Shown: positions 13,214-20,143 of the stretch, piece after piece
How positions within the stretch are numbered: position 1 is the stretch's first letter
Layout of the letters: each line of letters opens with the position of its first letter
NCBI GenBank assembly: GCA_017619255.1
Contig: JAFZSS010000047.1
Location: 1 to 20,143, forward strand
Source: Muribaculaceae bacterium
GTDB lineage: Bacteria; Bacteroidota; Bacteroidia; Bacteroidales; Muribaculaceae
DNA: 20,143 bases
Direction of reading: 5' to 3'
Notes under the pieces: generated by a model
Databases searched by the model: none
What the model was told of the DNA's origin: nothing
The model's input: only the letters and a program-made list of their open reading frames with translations
Made by a program: the position numbers and the translations under genes

Positions 13214-13728
13214 CCAAGACCATCATACAATTTGTCGTGCTCTTTCTGGCATTGATTGTGCTGCAACTGGTGTGCAACAAGATCGTGTTGTTCAACATCG
13301 CCATGCCCGTGGTCTTCATCTATCTGATTCTCAGACTGCCCGTGAACCTGCATGGCGGTTGGGTATTGACCATTGCCTTCTTCTCGGGACTCATCATCGA
13401 CATCTTCAACAACACGCCGGGGATGAACGCGCTGGCCTGCACATTGATGGCAGCTGTCAGGCGTCCCGTCTTCAACCTGTTTGTGTCGCGCGAGAACGAC
13501 ATGAACATCCCCATCCCGTCGGTGGACTCGATGGGTGTGGGCGACTACTTCAAGTACATGGCATCGCTGGTTACATTCTATTGCGCGCTCATTTTCCTTA
13601 TTCAGGCATTCTCCCTGCATGACATCATGCTCACACTGGCACGCATCGCTGGTAGCAGCGCTCTGTCGATTATCATTATTTTCGGATTGGATAGTTTAGT
13701 CAGCACCCGTCGTGAGAAAAGATTATAA
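13210..13728 (+). CDS. mreD: Rod shape-determining membrane protein MreD
   Basis: This is a 172-residue multi-spanning inner-membrane protein of the elongasome. Several hydrophobic helices are visible: IIQFVVLFLALIVLQLV, then IAMPVVFIYLILRLPV, VLTIAFFSGLIIDIFNNTPG, YFKYMASLVTFYCALIFLIQ and ALSIIIIFGLDSLV. The FSGLIIDIFNNTPGMNALAC segment corresponds to the conserved G-x-x-x-D region of MreD. The sequence is weakly conserved in the family and the identity rests strongly on position between mreC and PBP2. It overlaps mreC by 4 bp and mrdA by 17 bp. Confidence 0.9.
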   Translation: MTKTIIQFVVLFLALIVLQLVCNKIVLFNIAMPVVFIYLILRLPVNLHGGWVLTIAFFSGLIIDIFNNTPGMNALACTLMAAVRRPVFNLFVSRENDMNIPIPSVDSMGVGDYFKYMASLVTFYCALIFLIQAFSLHDIMLTLARIAGSSALSIIIIFGLDSLVSTRREKRL

Positions 13729-15640
13729 TCTCGAGAAACGCAAGTTTGTCATCAGCGGCTTCATCATCGCCATCGTGATTATCTACATCGCGAGGCTAGT
13801 GCAGTTGCAGGTGCTTGACAGCACCTACAAGGCCAATGCCGACAACAACGCTTTCATGGAGAAAGTCATCTACCCCTCGCGTGGACTCATCTATGACCGC
13901 AACGACAAACTGGTTGTCTATAATGCGCCGGAATATGACTTGATGATGATTCCCAAGGATGTACTGCCATTTGACACCATCGACTTCTGCAACACTTTGA
14001 AAATCAGCCGCGAGGAGTTCAACCAGCGCTGGGAGGACATGAGGAAGAACCGCAACTACTCGGCTTTCACCCAGCAGGTATTCATGAACCACCTCACACC
14101 CGAGGACTATGGACGCCTCCAGGAGAAGCTATACCGCTTCCCTGGCTTTTTTGTTGTGCAACGCATCCTCAGGCAATACAATTACAATGTTGCTGCCAAT
14201 GTGCTGGGAGACATCCGTGAAGTCAATGCCAAGGACATCGAGAATGACGATTATTACCGACCTGGTGACTACACCGGTGACCTGGGTATCGAGAAAAGCT
14301 ATGAGCAATGGCTACGCGGCATCAAGGGCAAAGAGATTCTCATCCGTGACGCGACAGGGAAAATCAAGGGACGATACAATGATGGAGCCAATGATGTGAC
14401 CCCCGTGGCCGGCAATAACCTCAAGCTGAGCATTGATATTGAACTGCAAGCCTACGGCGAACTGCTCATGCAAGGCAAAGTCGGAGCCATCGTGTGCATC
14501 GAGCCCAAGACCGGCGAGATTCTGGCATTGGTGTCCAGCCCAAGCTATGACCCGGCGTTGCTCATGGGCAAGGAACGCGGTAAAAACTACCGCGACTTGG
14601 TCAACAACCGTCTCAAACCCCTGTATGACCGTTCCATCATGGCTGCCTATCCTCCCGGCTCCACCTTCAAGCCCAGCCAGGGTCTCATATTTCTGCAGGA
14701 AGGCATCATCACTCCCACTACCGCTTTCCCGTGTCACCGCGGCTATGTCAATGCGGGTTTGCGAGTGGGATGCCACGGTCATGGCTCCCCCATCTCTCTC
14801 AAGCCGGCATTGCAGACATCATGTAATGCCTACTTCTGCTGGGGATTCAAATACATGATGGACAAACGCTCCAAGTATGGCACAACAGGCAAGGCCTTTG
14901 AAATATGGAAGAACCACATGGTCTCGATGGGCTACGGTTACAAATTGGGCATCGACATGCCCGGAGAAAGCCGAGGCTTTATCCCCAACACGGCGTTCTA
15001 TGACAAGATCTATGGTGAAAATCGGTGGAGTGGACAGTCCATCATCAGCGATGCTATCGGTCAGGGCGAAATCCTCGCCACACCATTGCAAATCGCTAAC
15101 CTAAGCGCCACAATCGCCAACCGCGGCTACTACATCACCCCTCATGTGGTCAAGAACATCGAGGGCGTCGGCATCCTCAAGCAGAACCTCGAGCGTCACG
15201 ACACCGACATCGATAAACAGTATTACGATTATATTGTCGAGGGTATGCGCATGGCGGTTTTGGGCGGCACCTGCACGCATGCCAACATCCCGGGGCTGGA
15301 TGTATGCGGCAAGACCGGTACGGCCCAGAACCCTCATGGCCGGGACCACTCGGTATTCATGGGTTTCGCGCCCATGAACGATCCCAAAATCGCCGTCTGC
15401 GTTTATGTGGAGAATGCCGGCTTCGGTGCTACTTTCGGTGTGCCTATAGGCGCACTGATGATTCAACGGTACCTGCGAGGCAACTCTCCCGGCTTGCAGG
15501 CCCAAGGCCATGCGATGGCAAGCCGCCATACCGTCACCTACCCCAAGGCTAAAAAAACGACCTCCGGCAACAAGGCCGACAACAATAAGCAGTCATCAGT
15601 GAAACCCGTAACCAGCAGCAATGATGGAAACAAGGAATGA
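13712..15640 (+). CDS. mrdA: Penicillin-binding protein 2, elongation-specific transpeptidase
   Basis: This is a 642-residue class B PBP that crosslinks new peptidoglycan along the side wall as partner of RodA. An N-terminal membrane anchor (FVISGFIIAIVIIYIARLVQLQVL) is followed by the dimerisation/pedestal domain (VIYPSRGLIYDRND; GDLGIEKSYEQWLRG). The transpeptidase domain has all three catalytic motifs: STFK with nucleophile Ser317, SCN at 370-372 and KTG at 534-536. A basic, Ser/Asn-rich tail of about 40 residues ends the protein. The start is a GTG at 13712 inside mreD; the first in-frame ATG comes only after the membrane anchor, so GTG is required. It overlaps rodA by 20 bp. Confidence 0.96.
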   Translation: MRKDYNLEKRKFVISGFIIAIVIIYIARLVQLQVLDSTYKANADNNAFMEKVIYPSRGLIYDRNDKLVVYNAPEYDLMMIPKDVLPFDTIDFCNTLKISREEFNQRWEDMRKNRNYSAFTQQVFMNHLTPEDYGRLQEKLYRFPGFFVVQRILRQYNYNVAANVLGDIREVNAKDIENDDYYRPGDYTGDLGIEKSYEQWLRGIKGKEILIRDATGKIKGRYNDGANDVTPVAGNNLKLSIDIELQAYGELLMQGKVGAIVCIEPKTGEILALVSSPSYDPALLMGKERGKNYRDLVNNRLKPLYDRSIMAAYPPGSTFKPSQGLIFLQEGIITPTTAFPCHRGYVNAGLRVGCHGHGSPISLKPALQTSCNAYFCWGFKYMMDKRSKYGTTGKAFEIWKNHMVSMGYGYKLGIDMPGESRGFIPNTAFYDKIYGENRWSGQSIISDAIGQGEILATPLQIANLSATIANRGYYITPHVVKNIEGVGILKQNLERHDTDIDKQYYDYIVEGMRMAVLGGTCTHANIPGLDVCGKTGTAQNPHGRDHSVFMGFAPMNDPKIAVCVYVENAGFGATFGVPIGALMIQRYLRGNSPGLQAQGHAMASRHTVTYPKAKKTTSGNKADNNKQSSVKPVTSSNDGNKE

Positions 15641-17093
15641 CAATGAGAATACCAACCTGTTGAGATCGGTGGACTGGTTCACGATTGTCCTATACCTCAT
15701 CATGGTCGTCGCCGGAGCGGTGAGCATCTATGCCGCCACCTATGACTACGACAAGGCGAGCATGTTTGACTTGAGCGAGTTCTCAGGTAAGCAGTTTATG
15801 TGGGCGGGGCTCTCGTTCCTCATCGGTTTCTCGCTGCTACTGATTGACAGGCGAATCTATGAAGCCTATGCCTACCCGCTGTACGGCTTCATGATTTTAC
15901 TGCTGATTGTTACCGTCTTTATCGCGCCCGACATCAAGGGCTCGCGCTCTTGGCTGGTCTTCGGTCCCGTGAGCCTTCAGCCTGCCGAGTTTGCCAAGAC
16001 AGCGACTGCCTTGGCCCTTGCCAAGTTGTTCAGCACTTATGGATTCCAACTCAACGGCTGGCGCAACTATGCCATCGCCTTTGCCATCATTCTGCTACCC
16101 ATCATTTGTATCATCATGGAGCGGGAAACAGGTTCGGCACTGGTTTACACTGCGCTCATCTTCGTCCTCTATCGTGAGGGCATGTCGGGATTTGTGTTGT
16201 TTGCCGCTTTGATGGCAGTTGTTTATTTCGTGGTGGTGCTTAAGTTCGCCGCTATCACTTTCATGAGTATCCCGTTGGGCATGGTCATCGCCTTTATTAT
16301 GGTGATGGTGCTCATCGTCGCAATGCTGCTCATCTATTGCCGCTCATGGATTCTGGGGCGTAATGTGCTACTGGGTTACATGGCAGCCGGCCTCATAGCA
16401 GTCGGCTTGACGCTGGCTGGCGTTCATGTTAACGGATACGCATTCTTCCTGCCTGTCATCATCCTGTCGTTGTTGTACCTGTTGTGGGGAATGCTTCACG
16501 ACGACTTGAAGAAGGTGTTGATCACCATCTGCTTTGCCGCAGCATCGCTCATTTTCATGTTTACCGTGAGCTTCGCGTTCAACAAGGTGCTGGAACCGCA
16601 CCAGCAGACACGCATCAAGGTCACCCTAGGCATCGAAGAGGACCTGCGCGGCGCAGGTTACAATGTCAACCAAAGCAAAATCGCCATCGGCAGCGGCGGC
16701 ATCACCGGCAAGGGCTTCCTCAACGGCACCCAGACTAAACTCAAATATGTCCCCGAGCAGCACACTGACTTCATTTATTGCACCATAGGTGAGGAACAAG
16801 GCTTTATCGGAAGCGTGGCAGTGCTTTTGCTCTACCTCGCGCTCATCCTGCGCATCATCACCCTGGCCGAGCGCAACCACTCGACCTTCGCGCGCGTGTA
16901 TGCCTACTGTGCCGCCTCCTACCTGATTTTCCATCTCGCTATTAATATCGGCATGGTCATCGGGCTGTGTCCTGTCATAGGCATCCCGCTACCATTCTTC
17001 AGTTACGGCGGCTCCTCGCTGTGGGGATTCACCATCCTGTTGTTCATCCTCCTTCGCCTCGATGCCGACCGCAGCAACTACGGCTCCTGGTAA
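15621..17093 (+). CDS. rodA: RodA peptidoglycan glycosyltransferase (SEDS family), enlarged
   Basis: This is a 490-residue polytopic SEDS glycosyltransferase that polymerises lipid II into glycan strands. Conserved features are GSRSWLVFGPVSLQPAEFAK, ERETGSALVY, the extracytoplasmic EQHTDFIYCTIGEEQGFIGS with Asp383 (equivalent to the essential Asp of E. coli RodA) and the terminal IPLPFFSYGGSSLWGF. It is roughly 100 residues longer than proteobacterial RodA. The surplus lies between the ETGSALVY helix and FNKVLEPHQQTRI, which contains extra hydrophobic helices (ITFMSIPLGMVIAFIMVMVL; LLGYMAAGLIAVGLTLAGVH; FFLPVIILSLLYLLWG). Enlarged RodA is usual in Bacteroidetes. The start ATG-ATG is within mrdA, implying coupled translation. 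It is the last gene of the mre operon; no clear terminator follows. Confidence 0.95.
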   Translation: MMETRNDNENTNLLRSVDWFTIVLYLIMVVAGAVSIYAATYDYDKASMFDLSEFSGKQFMWAGLSFLIGFSLLLIDRRIYEAYAYPLYGFMILLLIVTVFIAPDIKGSRSWLVFGPVSLQPAEFAKTATALALAKLFSTYGFQLNGWRNYAIAFAIILLPIICIIMERETGSALVYTALIFVLYREGMSGFVLFAALMAVVYFVVVLKFAAITFMSIPLGMVIAFIMVMVLIVAMLLIYCRSWILGRNVLLGYMAAGLIAVGLTLAGVHVNGYAFFLPVIILSLLYLLWGMLHDDLKKVLITICFAAASLIFMFTVSFAFNKVLEPHQQTRIKVTLGIEEDLRGAGYNVNQSKIAIGSGGITGKGFLNGTQTKLKYVPEQHTDFIYCTIGEEQGFIGSVAVLLLYLALILRIITLAERNHSTFARVYAYCAASYLIFHLAINIGMVIGLCPVIGIPLPFFSYGGSSLWGFTILLFILLRLDADRSNYGSW

Positions 17094-17115
17094 ACATTAA
17101 AACCTCACTTTGTAG

Positions 17116-17376
17116 ATGATGAAAAAGACATTGGACATTCCCGACTATTCTCCCGAAATAGGAGTTTTGCTAAAATGGGAGAATGGCGCAGAAATCAAGG
17201 TCTCAACAGAGCATGGAGAAGTACTGATTGAAGCCAATGCGGATGGGCTCACCTCATTTGCAAATCATCTACTGAATTTAGCCCAAACCGCCGTCCCGTC
17301 AGGCACACATATTCATCTTGACGAGCATAACTCTCTCGAAGACGGCTCATCACCTCTAATCATCGAAAAACTATAA
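17116..17376 (+). CDS. Imm32-like immunity family protein
   Basis: This is an 86-residue soluble protein resembling the Imm32 immunity family of polymorphic toxin systems. The family-like C-terminal half is GLTSFANHLLNLAQTAVPSG, then THIHLDEHNSLEDGSSPLIIEKL; the HIHLDE...NSLEDGS pattern is the basis of the call. Family members are presumed to bind and neutralise a toxin, but none is visible within 2 kb on either side, so it may be an orphan or have another role. It begins 22 bp after rodA, but its lower GC content and different codon use mark a boundary. ATG 17119 is an alternative start. A near-match to a -7 box, TCACTTTG, ends 7 bp before the ATG. Confidence 0.7.
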   Translation: MMKKTLDIPDYSPEIGVLLKWENGAEIKVSTEHGEVLIEANADGLTSFANHLLNLAQTAVPSGTHIHLDEHNSLEDGSSPLIIEKL

Positions 17377-17428
17377 AACACACCAAAGGGAAATTTTTAC
17401 AAACGTCTGTCTTGTGCAAGAATTGTTG

Positions 17429-17436
17429 TAACTTTG
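17429..17436 (+). promoter_or_regulatory. -7 box almost abutting the DUF1016 gene start
   Basis: TAACTTTG is a perfect TAnnTTTG box, but no -33 element is seen at the usual distance. Only 4 bp separate it from ATG 17441. The surrounding sequence (AAGAATTGTTG before it) is closely repeated ahead of the lipoprotein gene at 18558-18565. Confidence 0.5.
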
Positions 17437-18528
17437 CCGTATGGAAAAGAAAAGAATAATAAACCTACCAAGTCTCAAGAAATTCAGACCTTGCCCTCGC
17501 AATTCGTCGACGATGTAAAACAGATTGTAGATCATGGCTTGCGTAAAGCCTACGACAAAGTTAATTCTGTTGCTGTTCACACCTACTGGCTTATCGGCAA
17601 ACGAATTGTTGAAGAAGAACAACATGGTGAACGCAGAGCTGAATATGGCAGCAAACTCATAACCCTGCTAGCTGAGGAACTATCCATGGAATTTGCTAAA
17701 GGATTTTCGGCAAGAGATTTAAGAAATTATCGTCAGTTGTACCTGTGTTTCAGAGATTTAGATATTTGGTACACGCGTGTACCAAATCTTAAATGGTCAC
17801 ATTATCGTACATTGCTTGCAGTTACAAGTGAAGATGCAAGATACTGGTATGTTCATGAAGCATCAATTCAATCTTGGAGCGTACGGACATTGGCTAGAAA
17901 TGTTGGTTCACAATACTATCAACGCTTGTTACAATCGCCCAAGAAAGATGCTGTTGTCAACGAAATGCTACAACTCACAAAGCCACTGAAAGACGAGCCA
18001 CAGGGTTTTCTCAAAGATCCTGTGGTGGCTGAGTTCCTGCAACTTCCTTCAAATTCATCTTTTACCGAGACTGAACTTGAAAAAGCTATTATTCGGCACT
18101 TGAAAGATTTCTTGCTTGAAATGGGGCGTGGATTTGCTTTCATGGCAGAACAATACCATATTGCTACAGATGCTGGGGATTTCTTTGTGGATTTGGTCTT
18201 CTATAATGTTGTTTTGAAGTGCTACGTGCTGATTGACCTCAAAACCAAGAGAGTGTCTCATCAAGATGTGGGTCAGATGGATATGTATGTGCGAATGTTT
18301 GATGACTTAAAACGCACCGATGGAGATAATCCCTCAATCGGGCTTTTGCTTTGCTCTGACACCAGTAAGGACATCGCACAATATTCCGTGCTGCATGACA
18401 GCAAACAACTCTTTGCAGCGAAGTACCTCACAGTACTGCCTGAAAAAGAGGTGCTTGTACGTGAAATTGAACAACAAAAAGAAATTTTCTACCTACAGCA
18501 CAACCAACAAAATAGGGATGATTCTTGA
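17434..18528 (+). CDS. DUF1016/YhcG-type PD-(D/E)XK nuclease domain protein; start disrupted
   Basis: This is a putative nuclease of about 360 residues from the YhcG/DUF1016 family, often found in mobile or defence-related contexts; no reaction is proven here. The N-terminal DUF1016_N domain (about 20-170) includes FVDDVKQIVDHGLRKAYDKV, WLIGKRIVEEEQHGERRAEYG and FSARDLRNYRQLYLCF. The C-terminal PDDEXK domain contains FLLEMGRGFAFMAEQ, Asp253 in DFFVDLVFY and Asp268-x-Lys270 in IDLK, then DVGQMDMYV. Members usually have ELK, so IDLK is a conservative change. The frame has no ATG upstream of the conserved domain. The only in-frame starts are TTG 17434, which lies in the -7 box, and TTG 17491. 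An ATG at 17441 is in the wrong frame; one extra A in the A-runs just after it would restore MEKKKNNKPTK as an N-terminus. Confidence 0.82.
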   Translation: MPYGKEKNNKPTKSQEIQTLPSQFVDDVKQIVDHGLRKAYDKVNSVAVHTYWLIGKRIVEEEQHGERRAEYGSKLITLLAEELSMEFAKGFSARDLRNYRQLYLCFRDLDIWYTRVPNLKWSHYRTLLAVTSEDARYWYVHEASIQSWSVRTLARNVGSQYYQRLLQSPKKDAVVNEMLQLTKPLKDEPQGFLKDPVVAEFLQLPSNSSFTETELEKAIIRHLKDFLLEMGRGFAFMAEQYHIATDAGDFFVDLVFYNVVLKCYVLIDLKTKRVSHQDVGQMDMYVRMFDDLKRTDGDNPSIGLLLCSDTSKDIAQYSVLHDSKQLFAAKYLTVLPEKEVLVREIEQQKEIFYLQHNQQNRDDS

Positions 18529-18557
18529 TGAACCTTTACCTTTTGTAAGAAATGTTG

Positions 18558-18565
18558 TAGCTTTG
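18558..18565 (+). promoter_or_regulatory. -7 box ahead of the small lipoprotein gene
   Basis: TAGCTTTG matches TAnnTTTG and lies 40 bp before ATG 18606. The preceding AAGAAATGTTG resembles the sequence before the DUF1016 box. Confidence 0.5.
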
Positions 18566-18605
18566 CAGAATAACTCAAGATAATGAAGTAATAAAGATTA
18601 CTATC

Positions 18606-18995
18606 ATGGAGAAAAAGGTAATAATCACAGCATTAGTTTTTATAACACTCATCATTTGTAGTTGTTCTTCAAAGTTCAACAAATCTGATTTGGCAAATAG
18701 AACGTGGCAATCTACTGATGGAACCGTTATCTGTTTATATGCCAATGACTCATGTAAAATAGAGTATGCTTCTTCAACGGTGTATTATGGTAAATGGTTC
18801 TTAGATGATAATAAACAAAGGATTAGATTTGAAATCGAAAGAAGTTTAGACGACGGAGGAGGTTTTTTGTTTCATCTTGAACTAATGAACAAATTTGAGA
18901 TGACCTCGACAAATATAGATGAATTATCATTAGGAGAGTTTATAGGTGATCCTGATGATTTAAATTTTAATATTTATAAGCAGATTGCTAAATAA
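18606..18995 (+). CDS. Small hypothetical lipoprotein
   Basis: This 129-residue protein was not recognised as any named family. The N-terminus MEKKVIITALVFITLIICSC is a lipoprotein signal, with Cys18 or Cys20 as the lipidated residue followed by SSKFNKSD. The mature part is acidic and beta-like (NRTWQSTDGTVICLYANDSC, YYGKWFLDDNKQRIRFEIE), reminiscent of small lipocalin-like domains that measure residual structure rather than any catalytic motif; this comparison is weak. It has its own -7 box 40 bp upstream and a very strong terminator downstream, so it is a single-gene unit. The gene is distinctly AT-rich compared with the mre genes. Confidence 0.75.
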   Translation: MEKKVIITALVFITLIICSCSSKFNKSDLANRTWQSTDGTVICLYANDSCKIEYASSTVYYGKWFLDDNKQRIRFEIERSLDDGGGFLFHLELMNKFEMTSTNIDELSLGEFIGDPDDLNFNIYKQIAK

Positions 18996-19002
18996 TCTTG
19001 AC

Positions 19003-19045
19003 GCTATCGTCCGTTGCGAAATTTCGCAACGGACGATAGCTTTTT
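19003..19045 (+). terminator. Very strong intrinsic terminator
   Basis: Starting 7 bp after the lipoprotein stop, GCTATCGTCCGTTGCGAAA is followed at once by its exact complement (19 bp per arm, 19003-19040), then TTTTT. In RNA the loop would be the central A/T bases. It is long enough to be notable as a palindrome and closes the AT-rich accessory patch. Confidence 0.95.
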
Positions 19046-19176
19046 CTATTATTCCACTTGGGGAGGAAAATGTGTTTTCGGGTGGGGATATACTATCGGA
19101 GGAGGACGACACGTTATTAATTAATATAATGCCACGAGTGGTTGGCATTATTCTTGCTTATACATTTATATATAGA

Positions 19177-20143
19177 ATGCAACGGCTGCTGACGAAATAC
19201 TATGTGACAGTGTTGTGTGCCTTGTGTGCAACAGGTACACTTGAAGCCACGCCCGCGCTGCCCCTGCCCTCTCCCGCCGAGAGTCAGGAGCAGGAGGACT
19301 CGGTGCGCGTGAGCCTCGTCACATTCTATCCTGGCAGCGAGCCTCACAACATCTGGGGGCACAGCGAGATCAGGGTACAACAGGGTCCAACCGACCTGTA
19401 CTTCAACTACGGAGTGTTTGACTTCCAAGCTCCCGCATTCATGTGGCGATTCATGCTCGGCCAGACTGACGACATGTGCATGCCTGTACCTCGTGCCTAT
19501 GCAACCATGGGCATGGAACAACGCCGCATGGTGGAGCAGGAGCTCAATCTGCCGCAAGACAAAGCCCTCAAAATGAGGGATTTCCTGTGGAACAATGCTC
19601 AACCCGAAAACCGCACCTATCGCTACAAATTCCTGAGCGACAACTGCTCTACCCGCCCCCGCGACATCATCGAGATGGCGGCGGGCGAGAGTCTGCAATA
19701 TCCCGCGACGGGAGACAGCATTGTCACCTATCGTGACATTTTGGCACACTACTGCCGCAACTACGCGTGGGAACGCTTCGGCATCGACCTGGTGCTGGGC
19801 TGGGACGTGGACACCGCCCTCGACCAACGCGCCACGATGTTCATCCCCATGCTGCTGATGGATGCTGTGGCAGGTGCCACCATTAACGTTGATGGCGAGA
19901 CGGTGCCGCTGGTCAAAGCCACCACCGTGCCCATCGACAAGAGCACCGAGGGCAACGTGAGGCCGCCCACGCCGTGGTACCTCTCCCCGATGACCGTCGC
20001 CCTGCTGGTGCTGGCGCTAACGCTGCTCGTGAGCAGCCGCGATTGGCGCCGCCATGACGTGTCGCGCTGGTTTGACGCCCTGCTGTTCGCCACCGGTGGA
20101 CTTGCAGGTTGCCTTTTGTTTTTCCTCGTCTTCTTCTCGACCC
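19177..20143 (+). CDS. DUF4105 / Lnb N-terminal-like periplasmic protein (3' end outside window)
   Basis: About 322 residues are visible. The protein belongs to the DUF4105 family (Lnb N-terminal periplasmic domain-like), common in Bacteroidetes and of unknown function. After a hydrophobic leader (LLTKYYVTVLCALCATGTLEA), family motifs follow: SLVTFYPGSEPHNIWGHSEI, DLYFNYGVFDF, a VEQELNL stretch, PENRTYRYKFLSDNCSTRPR with Cys157, and the DIIEMAAGESL segment. A membrane segment, MTVALLVLALTLLVSS, begins near residue 271 and a second, GLAGCLLFFLVFF, is cut by the window end. These imply a periplasmic domain with C-terminal membrane helices. ATG 19177 is chosen because it gives a normal signal sequence; an in-frame ATG at 19129 would add 16 residues. 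No perfect promoter box was found upstream. Confidence 0.87.
   Translation, partial: MQRLLTKYYVTVLCALCATGTLEATPALPLPSPAESQEQEDSVRVSLVTFYPGSEPHNIWGHSEIRVQQGPTDLYFNYGVFDFQAPAFMWRFMLGQTDDMCMPVPRAYATMGMEQRRMVEQELNLPQDKALKMRDFLWNNAQPENRTYRYKFLSDNCSTRPRDIIEMAAGESLQYPATGDSIVTYRDILAHYCRNYAWERFGIDLVLGWDVDTALDQRATMFIPMLLMDAVAGATINVDGETVPLVKATTVPIDKSTEGNVRPPTPWYLSPMTVALLVLALTLLVSSRDWRRHDVSRWFDALLFATGGLAGCLLFFLVFFST

Noticed and set aside
19117..19827. 236-codon minus-strand open frame
   Set aside because: Antisense to the DUF4105 gene, which carries a signal sequence and family motifs.
1..20143. CRISPR arrays, tRNA/rRNA genes, insertion sequences, prophage
   Set aside because: No regularly spaced repeats, no tRNA-like cloverleaf, and no transposase, integrase or phage structural genes were recognised.

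Overview
The window looks like chromosome of a gut-type Bacteroidales bacterium, probably Muribaculaceae- or Prevotellaceae-like. Several things point this way: -7 boxes of the form TAnnTTTG ahead of many genes; a protein with a type IX secretion type B sorting domain; a DUF4105 protein; a Bacteroidetes-style RodA with extra membrane segments; and a stand-alone TrpB2. Base composition is mixed in the housekeeping genes and clearly AT-richer in one accessory patch.

Left part (1-3.0 kb). A 3'-truncated minus-strand trpB2 gene is preceded by what reads as a complete transcription attenuator: a promoter, an 18-residue leader peptide with three consecutive Trp codons, an alternative antiterminator pairing and a terminator hairpin. 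Diverging from it is a HerA-like ATPase (DUF853) with its own promoter and a strong terminator.

3.0-4.95 kb. A small XRE-type regulator (minus) sits at the edge of a 1.2-kb stretch without a credible gene. That stretch holds two tandem promoters for the regulator and several unexplained inverted repeats, including a GC-rich structured island.

4.95-10.2 kb (all minus). A uvrA paralogue lies 15 bp downstream of a secreted lytic transglycosylase, so the two are probably cotranscribed. Upstream of them is a secreted protein with a type IX sorting domain, separated by a hairpin.

10.5-17.1 kb (all plus). A small cysteine-rich redox-family protein has two candidate promoters and a palindrome. It is followed by a compact cell-elongation operon, mreB-mreC-mreD-mrdA(PBP2)-rodA, with overlapping stop and start codons from mreC onward. 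MreB organises the elongasome, MreC and MreD link it to the membrane, and RodA (polymerase) and PBP2 (transpeptidase) build lateral wall.

17.1-19.05 kb. An AT-rich accessory patch carries an orphan Imm32-like immunity protein, a DUF1016/YhcG-type PD-(D/E)XK nuclease whose start appears frameshifted, and a small lipoprotein ending in a very strong terminator. From 19.18 kb a DUF4105 (Lnb N-terminal-like) membrane-anchored periplasmic protein runs off the right end.

The best candidate for something worth follow-up is the Trp leader attenuator controlling a solitary trpB2. Next are the structured gene-free region and the DUF1016 start. No CRISPR array, tRNA, rRNA, insertion sequence or prophage was seen.
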